64,000 bases of DNA from Dactylosporangium vinaceum (GTDB lineage: Bacteria > Actinomycetota > Actinomycetes > Mycobacteriales > Micromonosporaceae), in the NCBI RefSeq assembly GCF_019904175.1, contig NZ_CP061913.1, forward strand, positions 2,046,001-2,110,000, read 5' to 3'. A program made the translations under genes and the position numbers. The first letter of the stretch is position 1. Each line of letters opens with the position of its first letter. The notes beneath the pieces are model-generated. The model did not search any database, was not told where the DNA came from, and saw only the letters and a list, made by a program, of their open reading frames with translations. Positions 56,173-64,000 of this stretch are shown in pieces.

Positions 56173-57036
56173 TCAGGGCCTTGCGCCTAAGTTCTGTACC
56201 GCTCGGGCGCCCAAAGTGTTGCCGGCGGCCAGAGCCTCGGCAGGGGGGCGGCCCGTGAGCCAGGCGGTCAGGAAGCCGGCGGCGAAGGCGTCGCCTGCGC
56301 CGGTCGGGTCGACGATCTTCGCTACCGGCGTTGCGGGGGCGGCTGTGGTCTGGGTGGCGTCGGCATAGGTGGCGCCTGCTGGGCCCGCCTTCACCACTGC
56401 GGCCTTCGCGTGCTGCCGGAGGTCGGCCGGGTTGGTCGAGCCCAGGACCTGGGCCTCGTCCAGGTTCGCGAACAGTAGGTCGACCGGCGGTACCGATGCC
56501 AGGAATTTTGGGCCTCCTCGGGATTGCAGAGGAGCGGCTGAGGCGGCGTCCAGGCTTGTGGTCAGGCCGCGGCGGTGGGCCTCCTCGAGGGCGTAGCGGC
56601 CCGCGGGGGCGCAGTCTTCGTCGAAGAGGACGTACGCGGACAGGTGGAGGTGGCGCAGCGACGGCAGCGCCAGGGCGCGCTCCACGTCCTCTCGGGACAG
56701 GAGGCGGTTGGCGCCGCGGTCGGTGAACATCGTGCGCTCCGCGTCCGAGGTCAGGACCACCACGGTGCCGGTGGCCACGCCCGGGACGCGGCGGATGCTG
56801 GTGATGACGCCGGCGGCCTGGAGTTCGGCTGTGCGGGCGTCGCCCGGCTCGTCGGCGCCGGCCACCCCGGCGAAGGCTACGGGTGAGCCGGCGGCGGCCA
56901 GCCAGACCGCGGTGTTCGCGGCCGAGCCGCCGCCGGCTGTGCGCACCCGCGCGATGGTGTCGGAGCCGATGGCCAGAGGGCCCTCGTGCACGGTGAGGAT
57001 GTCGGTGACCACATCACCGATGACGAGGACTGTCAC
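56173..57036 (-). CDS. psuK: PfkB family kinase, likely pseudouridine kinase
   Basis: 287 aa ribokinase-fold enzyme: N-terminal GGGSAANTAVWLAAAG, and the C-terminal DPTGAGDAFAAGFLTAWL with catalytic Asp and anion hole. Placed 3 bp after psuG, it should phosphorylate pseudouridine to the 5'-phosphate that PsuG cleaves. Specificity is inferred from context. Confidence 0.88.
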   Translation of the reverse strand: MTVLVIGDVVTDILTVHEGPLAIGSDTIARVRTAGGGSAANTAVWLAAAGSPVAFAGVAGADEPGDARTAELQAAGVITSIRRVPGVATGTVVVLTSDAERTMFTDRGANRLLSREDVERALALPSLRHLHLSAYVLFDEDCAPAGRYALEEAHRRGLTTSLDAASAAPLQSRGGPKFLASVPPVDLLFANLDEAQVLGSTNPADLRQHAKAAVVKAGPAGATYADATQTTAAPATPVAKIVDPTGAGDAFAAGFLTAWLTGRPPAEALAAGNTLGARAVQNLGARP

Positions 57037-57039
57037 GGG

Positions 57040-57948
57040 TCAGATCGCCGCGGCGATGCGGGCGGCCAGGTCGGCGTTGCGCAGGATGATGCGGACGTTC
57101 ACGTCCAGGCTCTTGCCCTCGGTCGCGGTGTGGAAGTGCGCGAGGAGGTACGGCGTGACGTCCTTGCCCGTGACGCCCTCCCGCTCCAGGCCGGCCAGGC
57201 CCTCGGCCAGCACCCGGTCGTGCAGCGCCGGGTCGAGCTGCTCCTCGACGGGCAGCGGGTTGGCCACGACCAGGGCGCCCTGGTGCACGTCGTGCGCGCG
57301 GGCGGCCCGGATGATCTCGGCGACGGCCCCGGGGTCGTCGGCCGACCAGTCGAGGTCGAAGCCGGCGTCGGTCAGATAAAAGCCGGGGAATCGGCGGGTA
57401 CCGTAGCCGACCACCCCGACACCGAGCGTCTCCAGCCGTTCCAGGGTGGCGTGCACGTCGAGGATGGACTTGACGCCCGCGCAGACGATGGCGATGGGCA
57501 GCCGGGACAGGGCCGTGAGGTCGGCCGATTCGTCGAATGTCGAAACCGCGTCCCGGTGTACTCCACCCAGCCCGCCGGTCGCGAAGACCCGGATGCCGGC
57601 CCGCACCGCGATGGCCGAGGTCGCCGCGACGGTCGTGGCTCCGTCGGCGCGCGTGGCCGCGGCCGGGGCGAGGTCGCGCACCGACAGCTTGATCACGCCG
57701 TCGCGCTCGGCCAGGTGCCGGATCTCCTCCTCGGACAGGCCGACCACGATCTCGCCGGCGATCATGCCGATCGTCGCCGGTACGGCGCCGGCCTGGCGCA
57801 CCGTCGCCTCGATCTCCTTGGCCACGGTGAAGTTGGCCGGCCGCGGCAGGCCGTGCGAAATGATCGTGCTCTCCAGGGCGACGACAGGCGCACCGGACTG
57901 CAGTGCGGCCTCGACGTCGGCCCCGAGACGAATGGCGTGGTTGATCAC
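57040..57948 (-). CDS. psuG: Pseudouridine-5'-phosphate glycosidase PsuG
   Basis: 302 aa. Splits pseudouridine 5'-phosphate into uracil and ribose 5-phosphate. Family motifs: [37 protein letters not shown] and [10 protein letters not shown] with the catalytic Lys. Forms an operon with psuK for pseudouridine recycling. The promoter probably lies in the 104-bp gap shared with the DUF3039 gene. Confidence 0.94.
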   Translation of the reverse strand: MINHAIRLGADVEAALQSGAPVVALESTIISHGLPRPANFTVAKEIEATVRQAGAVPATIGMIAGEIVVGLSEEEIRHLAERDGVIKLSVRDLAPAAATRADGATTVAATSAIAVRAGIRVFATGGLGGVHRDAVSTFDESADLTALSRLPIAIVCAGVKSILDVHATLERLETLGVGVVGYGTRRFPGFYLTDAGFDLDWSADDPGAVAEIIRAARAHDVHQGALVVANPLPVEEQLDPALHDRVLAEGLAGLEREGVTGKDVTPYLLAHFHTATEGKSLDVNVRIILRNADLAARIAAAI

Positions 57949-57960
57949 CAGGTCACGATA

Positions 57961-58002
57961 GCCCGGCCAAGTTATCCTCAGGCCGGGCCGGAGTTATCCA
58001 CA
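57961..58002. promoter_or_regulatory. Hairpin and DnaA-box-like sites in psuG/DUF3039 divergent gap
   Basis: GCCCGGCC ... GGCCGGGC (57961-57968, 57981-57988) is followed by TTATCCACA (57994-58002), an exact DnaA box, and the hairpin loop holds TTATCCTCA (57972-57980), one base off. Could mark DnaA-linked regulation; may be chance. Confidence 0.45.
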
Positions 58003-58052
58003 GGGGGAGGTTGGTGCGGGCCAATTCGCGGTGGGCCTGGCAGACTGGGGGT

Positions 58053-58340
58053 GTGACGACCTCTCCCGAGAACGGTGGTGGAACGCTCACCGACCAGCGC
58101 GTCGACGAGCAGACCAGCACCGACTACCGCTACGACGCCGGTGACCACGAGCGCTTCTCGCATTACACGCAGAAGGACAAGCTCATGCAGGCGATGATCG
58201 AGGGCACGCCGGTGCGCGCGCTCTGCGGGAAGCTCTGGGTGCCCTCGCGCGACCCGAAACGGTTCCCGGTCTGCCCGGTGTGCAAGGACATCTACGAAAA
58301 CGTCGTGCAGAACGACGACCCGACACCCCCGAGCTCGTGA
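58053..58340 (+). CDS. DUF3039 zinc-ribbon protein
   Basis: 95 aa. An acidic N-terminal part then HYTQKDKLMQAMIEGTPVRALCGKLWVPSRDP and FPVCPVCKDIYE: the Cys at ALCGK and the CPVCK pair look like a zinc site. Known only as an actinobacterial conserved family. GTG start at 58053 lies immediately after GGGGGT. Followed by a terminator; the helicase gene is next on the strand, a common pairing in actinobacteria as I recall. Confidence 0.88.
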   Translation: MTTSPENGGGTLTDQRVDEQTSTDYRYDAGDHERFSHYTQKDKLMQAMIEGTPVRALCGKLWVPSRDPKRFPVCPVCKDIYENVVQNDDPTPPSS

Positions 58341-58388
58341 CGTTCGGCTCGGTTCGGCGCATCGCCGGCCGACGCCCGCTAAGCTGTC

Positions 58389-58423
58389 AACGCCTTCGCG
58401 GTCCGCGCTGACGCGAGGGCGTT
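58389..58423 (+). terminator. Rho-independent terminator after DUF3039 gene
   Basis: AACGCCTTCGCG / CGCGAGGGCGTT stem (one G-T pair, 11-nt loop) followed by TTTTC. Confidence 0.85.
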
Positions 58424-58995
58424 TTCATGCGGCCGTGCTCCCACTTCCGAGTGGCGGGAACGGCCCGGGTCTCCGCGTCGCTCGGCTGCTCGCGCGGCCG
58501 GTGACGGGTGCGATTCGGCTTCGTGGCGCGGCGGGCGGCTGCCCGGTGAGCGGTGCGGCGGGCTTCGGCCCGGCGAGCTGCTGAAGCGGACGGATCAGCG
58601 CGGGTCGGGCCGATCCTGGCCGGCGGTCGCTGGGTGACGTCGCTGAGCCGCTGTGCCGTGCGGCGGCGGATGACCTGGCCGTGGTCCGGCTCCTTCGGGG
58701 TGGCGGGCCGGGCGGCTCCGGGTCGGCGGGCGGCAGTTCGGGCCGGCTGAGGCTTCGGCCGGCTGAGGCTCGGCTGGCTGCGGTCGGGCCGGCTGCGGGT
58801 CGGGCCGGCTGCGGGTCGGGCTGGCTGCGGTCGAGCCGGCTGCGGGTCGGGCCGGCTGCGGGTGGAGCCGGGCTGAGATTGGCTGGAGCTGGAGTGCGCC
58901 GGGGGAGTGGCGGGCAACGGCGACGGCGGTGGGCCGCACGAGTGTGGGCCGCCGGGTGGAATTGACGTGAGGGACGTTTCGGGGAGGGGTGCCGC
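58424..58995. repeat. Intergenic region with 15-16-bp tandem repeat
   Basis: No gene seen. From about 58741 to 58875 roughly nine copies of GGGCCGGCTGCGGGTC (15-16 bp, variants GGCTGGCTGCGGTC and GGCCGGCTGAGGCTC) stand in tandem. The rest is GC-rich DNA without recognisable features. The helicase promoter should lie near 58950. Confidence 0.75.
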
Positions 58996-60726
58996 ATGCC
59001 GCCGCGTCCGGTGGGGGTGCAGCAAGGTCAGTCGCTCCGGGTGTGGCAGCGCAAGGCCCTGATGGAGTACCTGCGCGGGAAGCGCGAGGACTTCCTCGCG
59101 GTCGCCACGCCGGGCGCCGGGAAGACCACGTTCGCGCTGCGGGTGGCGACGGAGCTGTTCGCCGACGGCACCATCGACAATCTGACGGTGGTCACGCCCA
59201 CGGAGCACCTCAAGACGCAGTGGGCGCAGGCGGCCGCGCGGGTCGGGATCGACCTGGACGCCGGGTTCCGCAACTCCGACGTGCACGCCGCGTCCGACTT
59301 CCACGGCACCGTGGTGACGTATGCGCAGGTGGGGATCGCGCCCGCGGTACACAAGCGCAGGACCCTGACCCGGCGGACCCTCGTGGTGCTCGACGAGATC
59401 CACCACGCCGGCGACTCGAAGTCGTGGGGCGACGGGGTGAAGGCGGCGTTCGAGCCGGCCGTGCGGCGGCTGATGCTCACAGGGACGCCGTTCCGGTCGG
59501 ACGAGAATCCGATTCCGTTCGTCGAGTACGAGCGGGGGCCCGACGGCATCCAGCGGTCCCGGTCGGACACCGTGTACGGGTACTCGGAGGCGCTACGGGA
59601 CGGCGTCGTGCGGCCGGTGATCTTCCTGGCGTACTCGGGAGAGACCCGCTGGCGCACGTCGGCCGGTGACGAGCTGTCGGCCCGGCTCGGTGAGCCGATG
59701 ACGCAGGACCTCATCGCGCAGGCGTGGCGGACGGCGCTCGACCCCAAGGGCGACTGGATGCCCCAGGTGCTCAAGGCCGCCGACGCCCGCCTGGACCGGC
59801 TCCGCTCCGGCGGCATGCCCGACGCGGCCGGCCTGGTAATCGCCAGCGACCAGCAGAACGCCCGGGCCTATGCGAAGGCGATCAACGAGATCACCGGCGA
59901 GAAGGCCGTCGTGGTCCTGTCCGACGACGTCGGCGCGTCCGGCCGGATCGCCGCGTTCTCCGCGTCGACGGAGAAGTGGATGGTCGCGGTACGGATGGTG
60001 TCCGAGGGCGTGGACATCCCCCGCCTGGCCGTCGGCGTGTACGCCACGAGCGCCTCCACCCCCCTGTTCTTCGCCCAGGCCATCGGCCGGTTCGTGCGGG
60101 CGCGGCGCACCGGCGAGACGGCCACGGTCTTCGTCCCGAGCGTGCCCCACCTGCTGGAGCTGGCCGCCGAGTTGGAGGCCCAGCGCAACCACGTGCTCGG
60201 CGAGCCGAAGACCAAGGACGGCTACGACGACGACGAGCTCGAGCGGGCCAACCGCGAGGAGAAGGCCAGCGGCGAGCTGGAGGGCAGCTTCGAGGCCCTG
60301 GGCGCGACCGCCGAGCTCGACCAGGTCATCTTCGACGGTGCCACCTTCGGCATGCCGGCGCAGACGGGGTCGGACGAGGAGGAGGAGTACCTGGGCCTGC
60401 CCGGCCTCCTGACCCCCGACCAGGTCACCGCCCTGCTCACCAAGCGCCAGTCCGAGCAGATGGCCGCCGAACGCCGCCGCGGCACCAACGCCCCCGTGGC
60501 CGAGCAGGCCGCCCCGGAGATCCCGCCCCAGCCCCGGACCGCCGGTGAGCGCCGTATCGTCCTGCGTCGCCAGCTCAACACCCTCGTCGCCGCCCACCAC
60601 CACCGCACCGGCCTGCCCCACGGCAAGATCCACGCCGAGCTGCGCCGGCTGTGCGGTGGCCCGCCGAGCGCTCAGGCGACGATCGAGCAGCTCGAGGAGC
60701 GCATCGCCACCATTCAGACGCTGTAG
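58996..60726 (+). CDS. SF2 DEAD/DEAH-box helicase
   Basis: 576 aa. Walker A TPGAGKTT (38-45), DEIH box LVVLDEIHHAGD, motif III LTGTPFRSD, motif V SEGVDIPRLAVGVYA and motif VI QAIGRFVRARR. The C-terminal 150 residues (acidic stretch EEEEYLGL, then an extra helical domain) are specific to the actinobacterial group. Nucleic acid substrate unknown. ATG 58996 is preceded by GGGGAGGGG. A strong intrinsic terminator follows. Confidence 0.9.
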   Translation: MPPRPVGVQQGQSLRVWQRKALMEYLRGKREDFLAVATPGAGKTTFALRVATELFADGTIDNLTVVTPTEHLKTQWAQAAARVGIDLDAGFRNSDVHAASDFHGTVVTYAQVGIAPAVHKRRTLTRRTLVVLDEIHHAGDSKSWGDGVKAAFEPAVRRLMLTGTPFRSDENPIPFVEYERGPDGIQRSRSDTVYGYSEALRDGVVRPVIFLAYSGETRWRTSAGDELSARLGEPMTQDLIAQAWRTALDPKGDWMPQVLKAADARLDRLRSGGMPDAAGLVIASDQQNARAYAKAINEITGEKAVVVLSDDVGASGRIAAFSASTEKWMVAVRMVSEGVDIPRLAVGVYATSASTPLFFAQAIGRFVRARRTGETATVFVPSVPHLLELAAELEAQRNHVLGEPKTKDGYDDDELERANREEKASGELEGSFEALGATAELDQVIFDGATFGMPAQTGSDEEEEYLGLPGLLTPDQVTALLTKRQSEQMAAERRRGTNAPVAEQAAPEIPPQPRTAGERRIVLRRQLNTLVAAHHHRTGLPHGKIHAELRRLCGGPPSAQATIEQLEERIATIQTL

Positions 60727-60750
60727 GGGCGCTTGGGGTTGGCTGGTTTG

Positions 60751-60793
60751 TCCGTTAAGTCGGGCACTCCGTGCCGCGACTTAACGGATTTTT
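60751..60793 (+). terminator. Strong rho-independent terminator (palindrome C) after the helicase gene
   Basis: 17-bp stem: TCCGTTAAGTCG plus GGCAC against GTGCC-G-CGACTTAACGGA, one bulged G, loop TCC, followed by TTTTT (60789-60793). Its arm GTTAAGTCG belongs to the CGWTAWGTCG family found at 1765, 22097 and 60814. Confidence 0.9.
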
Positions 60794-60813
60794 CGCCCGA
60801 CAACCTTTAAATC

Positions 60814-60846
60814 CGATATGTCGGTTGTGAAGCGGTCGACATATCG
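60814..60846. repeat. Palindrome D (CGATATGTCG)
   Basis: Perfect 10-bp arms CGATATGTCG / CGACATATCG with a 13-nt loop, 21 bp downstream of terminator C. The arms equal those of palindrome A over nine bases. No T-tract. Confidence 0.6.
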
Positions 60847-61200
60847 CGCAAAGCGGGCATGGATCCGGGGCGGATTGGCGGCAGGTACCGCACCCCCCGA
60901 AGCGGTAGACGGCCGCGTCGATCCATATTCGGGCGTGACTCCTTGCCCGCCGGCTGGCTGCGAGCGTGCCTGGCGTACACGGGGTCAGGGCCGGTCGGCG
61001 GATGTGGCTGCTAGAGGCCCAAGGACGAGCAGCGGCCGCGGAGACGCCCGGGACGCCGTCGGCTCGCTGTGGCGGTCGAGGAGCGCCGGCGAGACGACCG
61101 CGGACCCTGATCCGGCCTCCTGGAGGCCGGCTGAGCTGCGCCGGGCACGAAAAGACCGCAGGGGACCTCGGAAGGTCCGCCTGCGGTCGGCGTATTGGTC
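60847..61200. other. Intergenic DNA with terminator for the DUF7455-like gene
   Basis: No gene seen in 60847-61150. At 61154-61188 lies a hairpin (GACCGCAGG / CCTGCGGTC with inner GGACCT / AGGTCC) followed by TTTT on the minus strand: an intrinsic terminator for the small minus-strand gene ending at 61201. Confidence 0.75.
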
Positions 61201-61434
61201 TCAGCTGGTCGGGAGCTCAGTGCCGCGCCACGTGAAGTCCGGGGCTACTGAGTACTCGACTGCGATCTTGACCAGCTGATCGGCGTACTTGTTGGCGTGA
61301 TGTCCACAGAAGATCAGGTCGCCGCCTTCGGCGAGCCTGACCCGGAGTTTCCCTGCCGCGTTACAGCGGTCGCACCGTTCCTCGGCGGCGGGGGGCGCTG
61401 CCGTTTCCGGCGGCGGCGTGAGGGTCGGGGTCAT
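61201..61434 (-). CDS. Small zinc-ribbon protein (DUF7455-like)
   Basis: 77 aa. After a Pro/Thr-rich start it has CDRCNAAGKLRVRLAEGGDLIFCGHHANKY, a CxxC...CxHH zinc site. Actinobacterial protein usually encoded just downstream of the principal sigma gene, as here; function unknown. ATG at 61434 with GAGGAGGAAGG upstream. Confidence 0.85.
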   Translation of the reverse strand: MTPTLTPPPETAAPPAAEERCDRCNAAGKLRVRLAEGGDLIFCGHHANKYADQLVKIAVEYSVAPDFTWRGTELPTS

Positions 61435-61738
61435 CGCCTTCCTCCTCTGATCGTCACCGACGAACGCTTCCTTGCGTCGTTCACAGATGGTTCAACACTG
61501 CCTTGCCCGACATCGTTCCCGCCTTGCGGACAGGACCCATGTCACATTTGCTACCCACTCACGAGCACCGGACCCACGAGGATCTGAATACCCGCTACGT
61601 GCTTCCTATCGCGCCAAGCTTGCGATCACAAGTGGCTTGGCGCGCCGCCACGGGTCTGTAATGCCCGTGGTGAGCGGAAACACACCCGGGCCGCCCTTTG
61701 GGGACGGCCCGGGTTCGCGCAGAGCGAAAAACGATCGT
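61435..61738. other. sigA downstream region with three hairpins
   Basis: 304 bp without a gene. Besides the terminator at 61684-61714, it has CCACGGG / CCCGTGG (61648-61670) and CGCGCCAAGC / GCTTGGCGCG (61610-61644). The promoter for the zinc-ribbon gene should lie in 61450-61600. Confidence 0.65.
61684..61714 (-). terminator. Terminator after sigA
   Basis: Perfect 10-bp arms ACCCGGGCCG / CGGCCCGGGT, 11-nt loop, about 25 bp past the sigA stop on the minus strand; GTGTTTCC follows. Confidence 0.8.
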
Positions 61739-63415
<1,677 letters not shown>

Positions 63416-63568
63416 GAACGACCTTCCGGTGCGATGAGCGAGCGACGGCCGGTGCGGCCGGGTTCGCGCACGGCGCGGCCGTGCTGAGTGGCCGGGTTGC
63501 TTGTGTGGTGGCGCCCGTGTGGGTCGTGACTCCGGGCGGATTCACGAACGACAGCGGGCAGCGCGTGA

Positions 63569-63574
63569 ATTGTA
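63569..63574 (-). promoter_or_regulatory. Putative sigA -10 element
   Basis: TACAAT on the minus strand, about 150 bp upstream of the sigA start; no good -35 at the usual distance. Suggests a leader of roughly 145 nt. Confidence 0.35.
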
Positions 63575-63681
63575 ACGCTCTCTCGCCCCAACATCCCCTC
63601 TTGAGGGTGCGGGACGCGCGTCTTGTGACCGAACGGATGGGCTTCGCGGGTCGCGAGCGGCTCTTTGTAAGGATAGTGACC

Positions 63682-64000
63682 ATGAACCAATCGGCCGAAC
63701 TGCTGGCCCTCGCCGTCTCCGTCGCCCGCGCCGCCGGCGACCTGGCCACCCGCATGCGGGCCGACGGCGTGGCCGCCGTCGCGACCAAGTCCACGGCGAC
63801 CGACGTGGTCACCGCGGCCGACCGGGCGGTCGAGCAGCTTGTCCGCGACCGGCTGCGCGAAGCCCGCCCCGGCGATGTCGTGTTCGGCGAGGAGTACGGC
63901 GGGGGGCAGGAGCGCGCGGCCGTCCGCTGGATTCTCGACCCGATCGACGGGACCGTGAATTATCTGTACGACATCCCGGTTTATGCGGTGTCGCTGGCCG
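63682..64000 (+). CDS. Inositol monophosphatase family protein, 3' end outside window
   Basis: First 106 residues of a SuhB-like metal-dependent phosphatase. GEEYGGG and DPIDGTVNYLYD are the two metal-binding signatures. ATG 63682 with AAGGA eight bases upstream. Divergent from sigA. Cut by the end of the window. Confidence 0.92.
   Translation, partial: MNQSAELLALAVSVARAAGDLATRMRADGVAAVATKSTATDVVTAADRAVEQLVRDRLREARPGDVVFGEEYGGGQERAAVRWILDPIDGTVNYLYDIPVYAVSLA

Noticed and set aside
54314..56368. Long plus-strand open frame through the repeats (684 codons)
   Set aside because: Open because the CGCG repeats contain almost no A/T; product is low-complexity Arg/Pro/Ala and crosses into psuK antisense.

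Overview
The window is one stretch of high-GC, double-strand-coding actinobacterial chromosome, most like Micromonosporaceae (Actinoplanes, Dactylosporangium, Micromonospora and relatives). Pointers are frequent GTG starts, the gene order rny / gluABCD / miaB / miaA / dapF / hflX / lexA / LysM gene / nrdR-nrdJ / hrdB-type sigma gene (known, from memory, from Streptomyces and its relatives), and actinobacterial small families (DUF3039, DUF3099, DUF7455-like, DUF349). I see no rRNA, tRNA, insertion sequence, prophage or CRISPR array.

Layout. 1-8.4 kb: ribonuclease Y, an unusual membrane protein joining an Hsp70-like ATPase to a periplasmic-binding-protein-like outer domain, and a glutamate-type ABC importer (gluABCD, minus strand). 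8.5-20 kb: housekeeping block surE-miaB, a DUF349 protein, a dioxygenase-like protein, miaA-dapF, an ACT-malic enzyme, hflX, and a secreted/membrane protein with a glycine-rich tail. 19.8-26 kb: lexA, a divergent LysM protein (SOS division-inhibitor type) and the nrdR-nrdJ operon for B12-dependent ribonucleotide reductase. 26-33.9 kb: accessory membrane and surface genes, RidA/LysR pair, flippase-like protein. 34-40 kb: L-2-hydroxyglutarate oxidase, a lipoprotein, DtxR-type and HxlR regulators, sulfurtransferase and deacetylase. 40-46 kb: a PatA-like GNAT/acyl-CoA-synthetase fusion, sigB, dtd and a methyltransferase. 46-53.9 kb: two paralogous lipoproteins, small enzymes, a DrrAB-type exporter, an orphan E1-alpha subunit, a ribbon-helix-helix protein and mscL. 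53.9-59 kb: gene-poor DNA with several minisatellites around a DUF3099 gene, psuGK and DUF3039. 59-64 kb: an SF2 helicase, a zinc-ribbon protein, sigA and the start of an inositol-monophosphatase gene.

Most notable observations: (i) 201 bp of perfect DNA identity between sigB and sigA, with diverged flanks, suggesting recent gene conversion; (ii) the Hsp70/binding-protein transmembrane fusion; (iii) TGGCGCCA sites, helically phased, in front of both the DrrAB exporter and a nearby ribbon-helix-helix gene, suggesting a regulator-operator pair; (iv) a dispersed intergenic palindrome with CGWTAWGTC arms; (v) a 1.25-kb CGCG-rich nest of minisatellites; (vi) a 30-bp tandem repeat inside the effector domain of a LysR regulator.

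All calls come from reading the sequence and family knowledge; no search or structure prediction was run.
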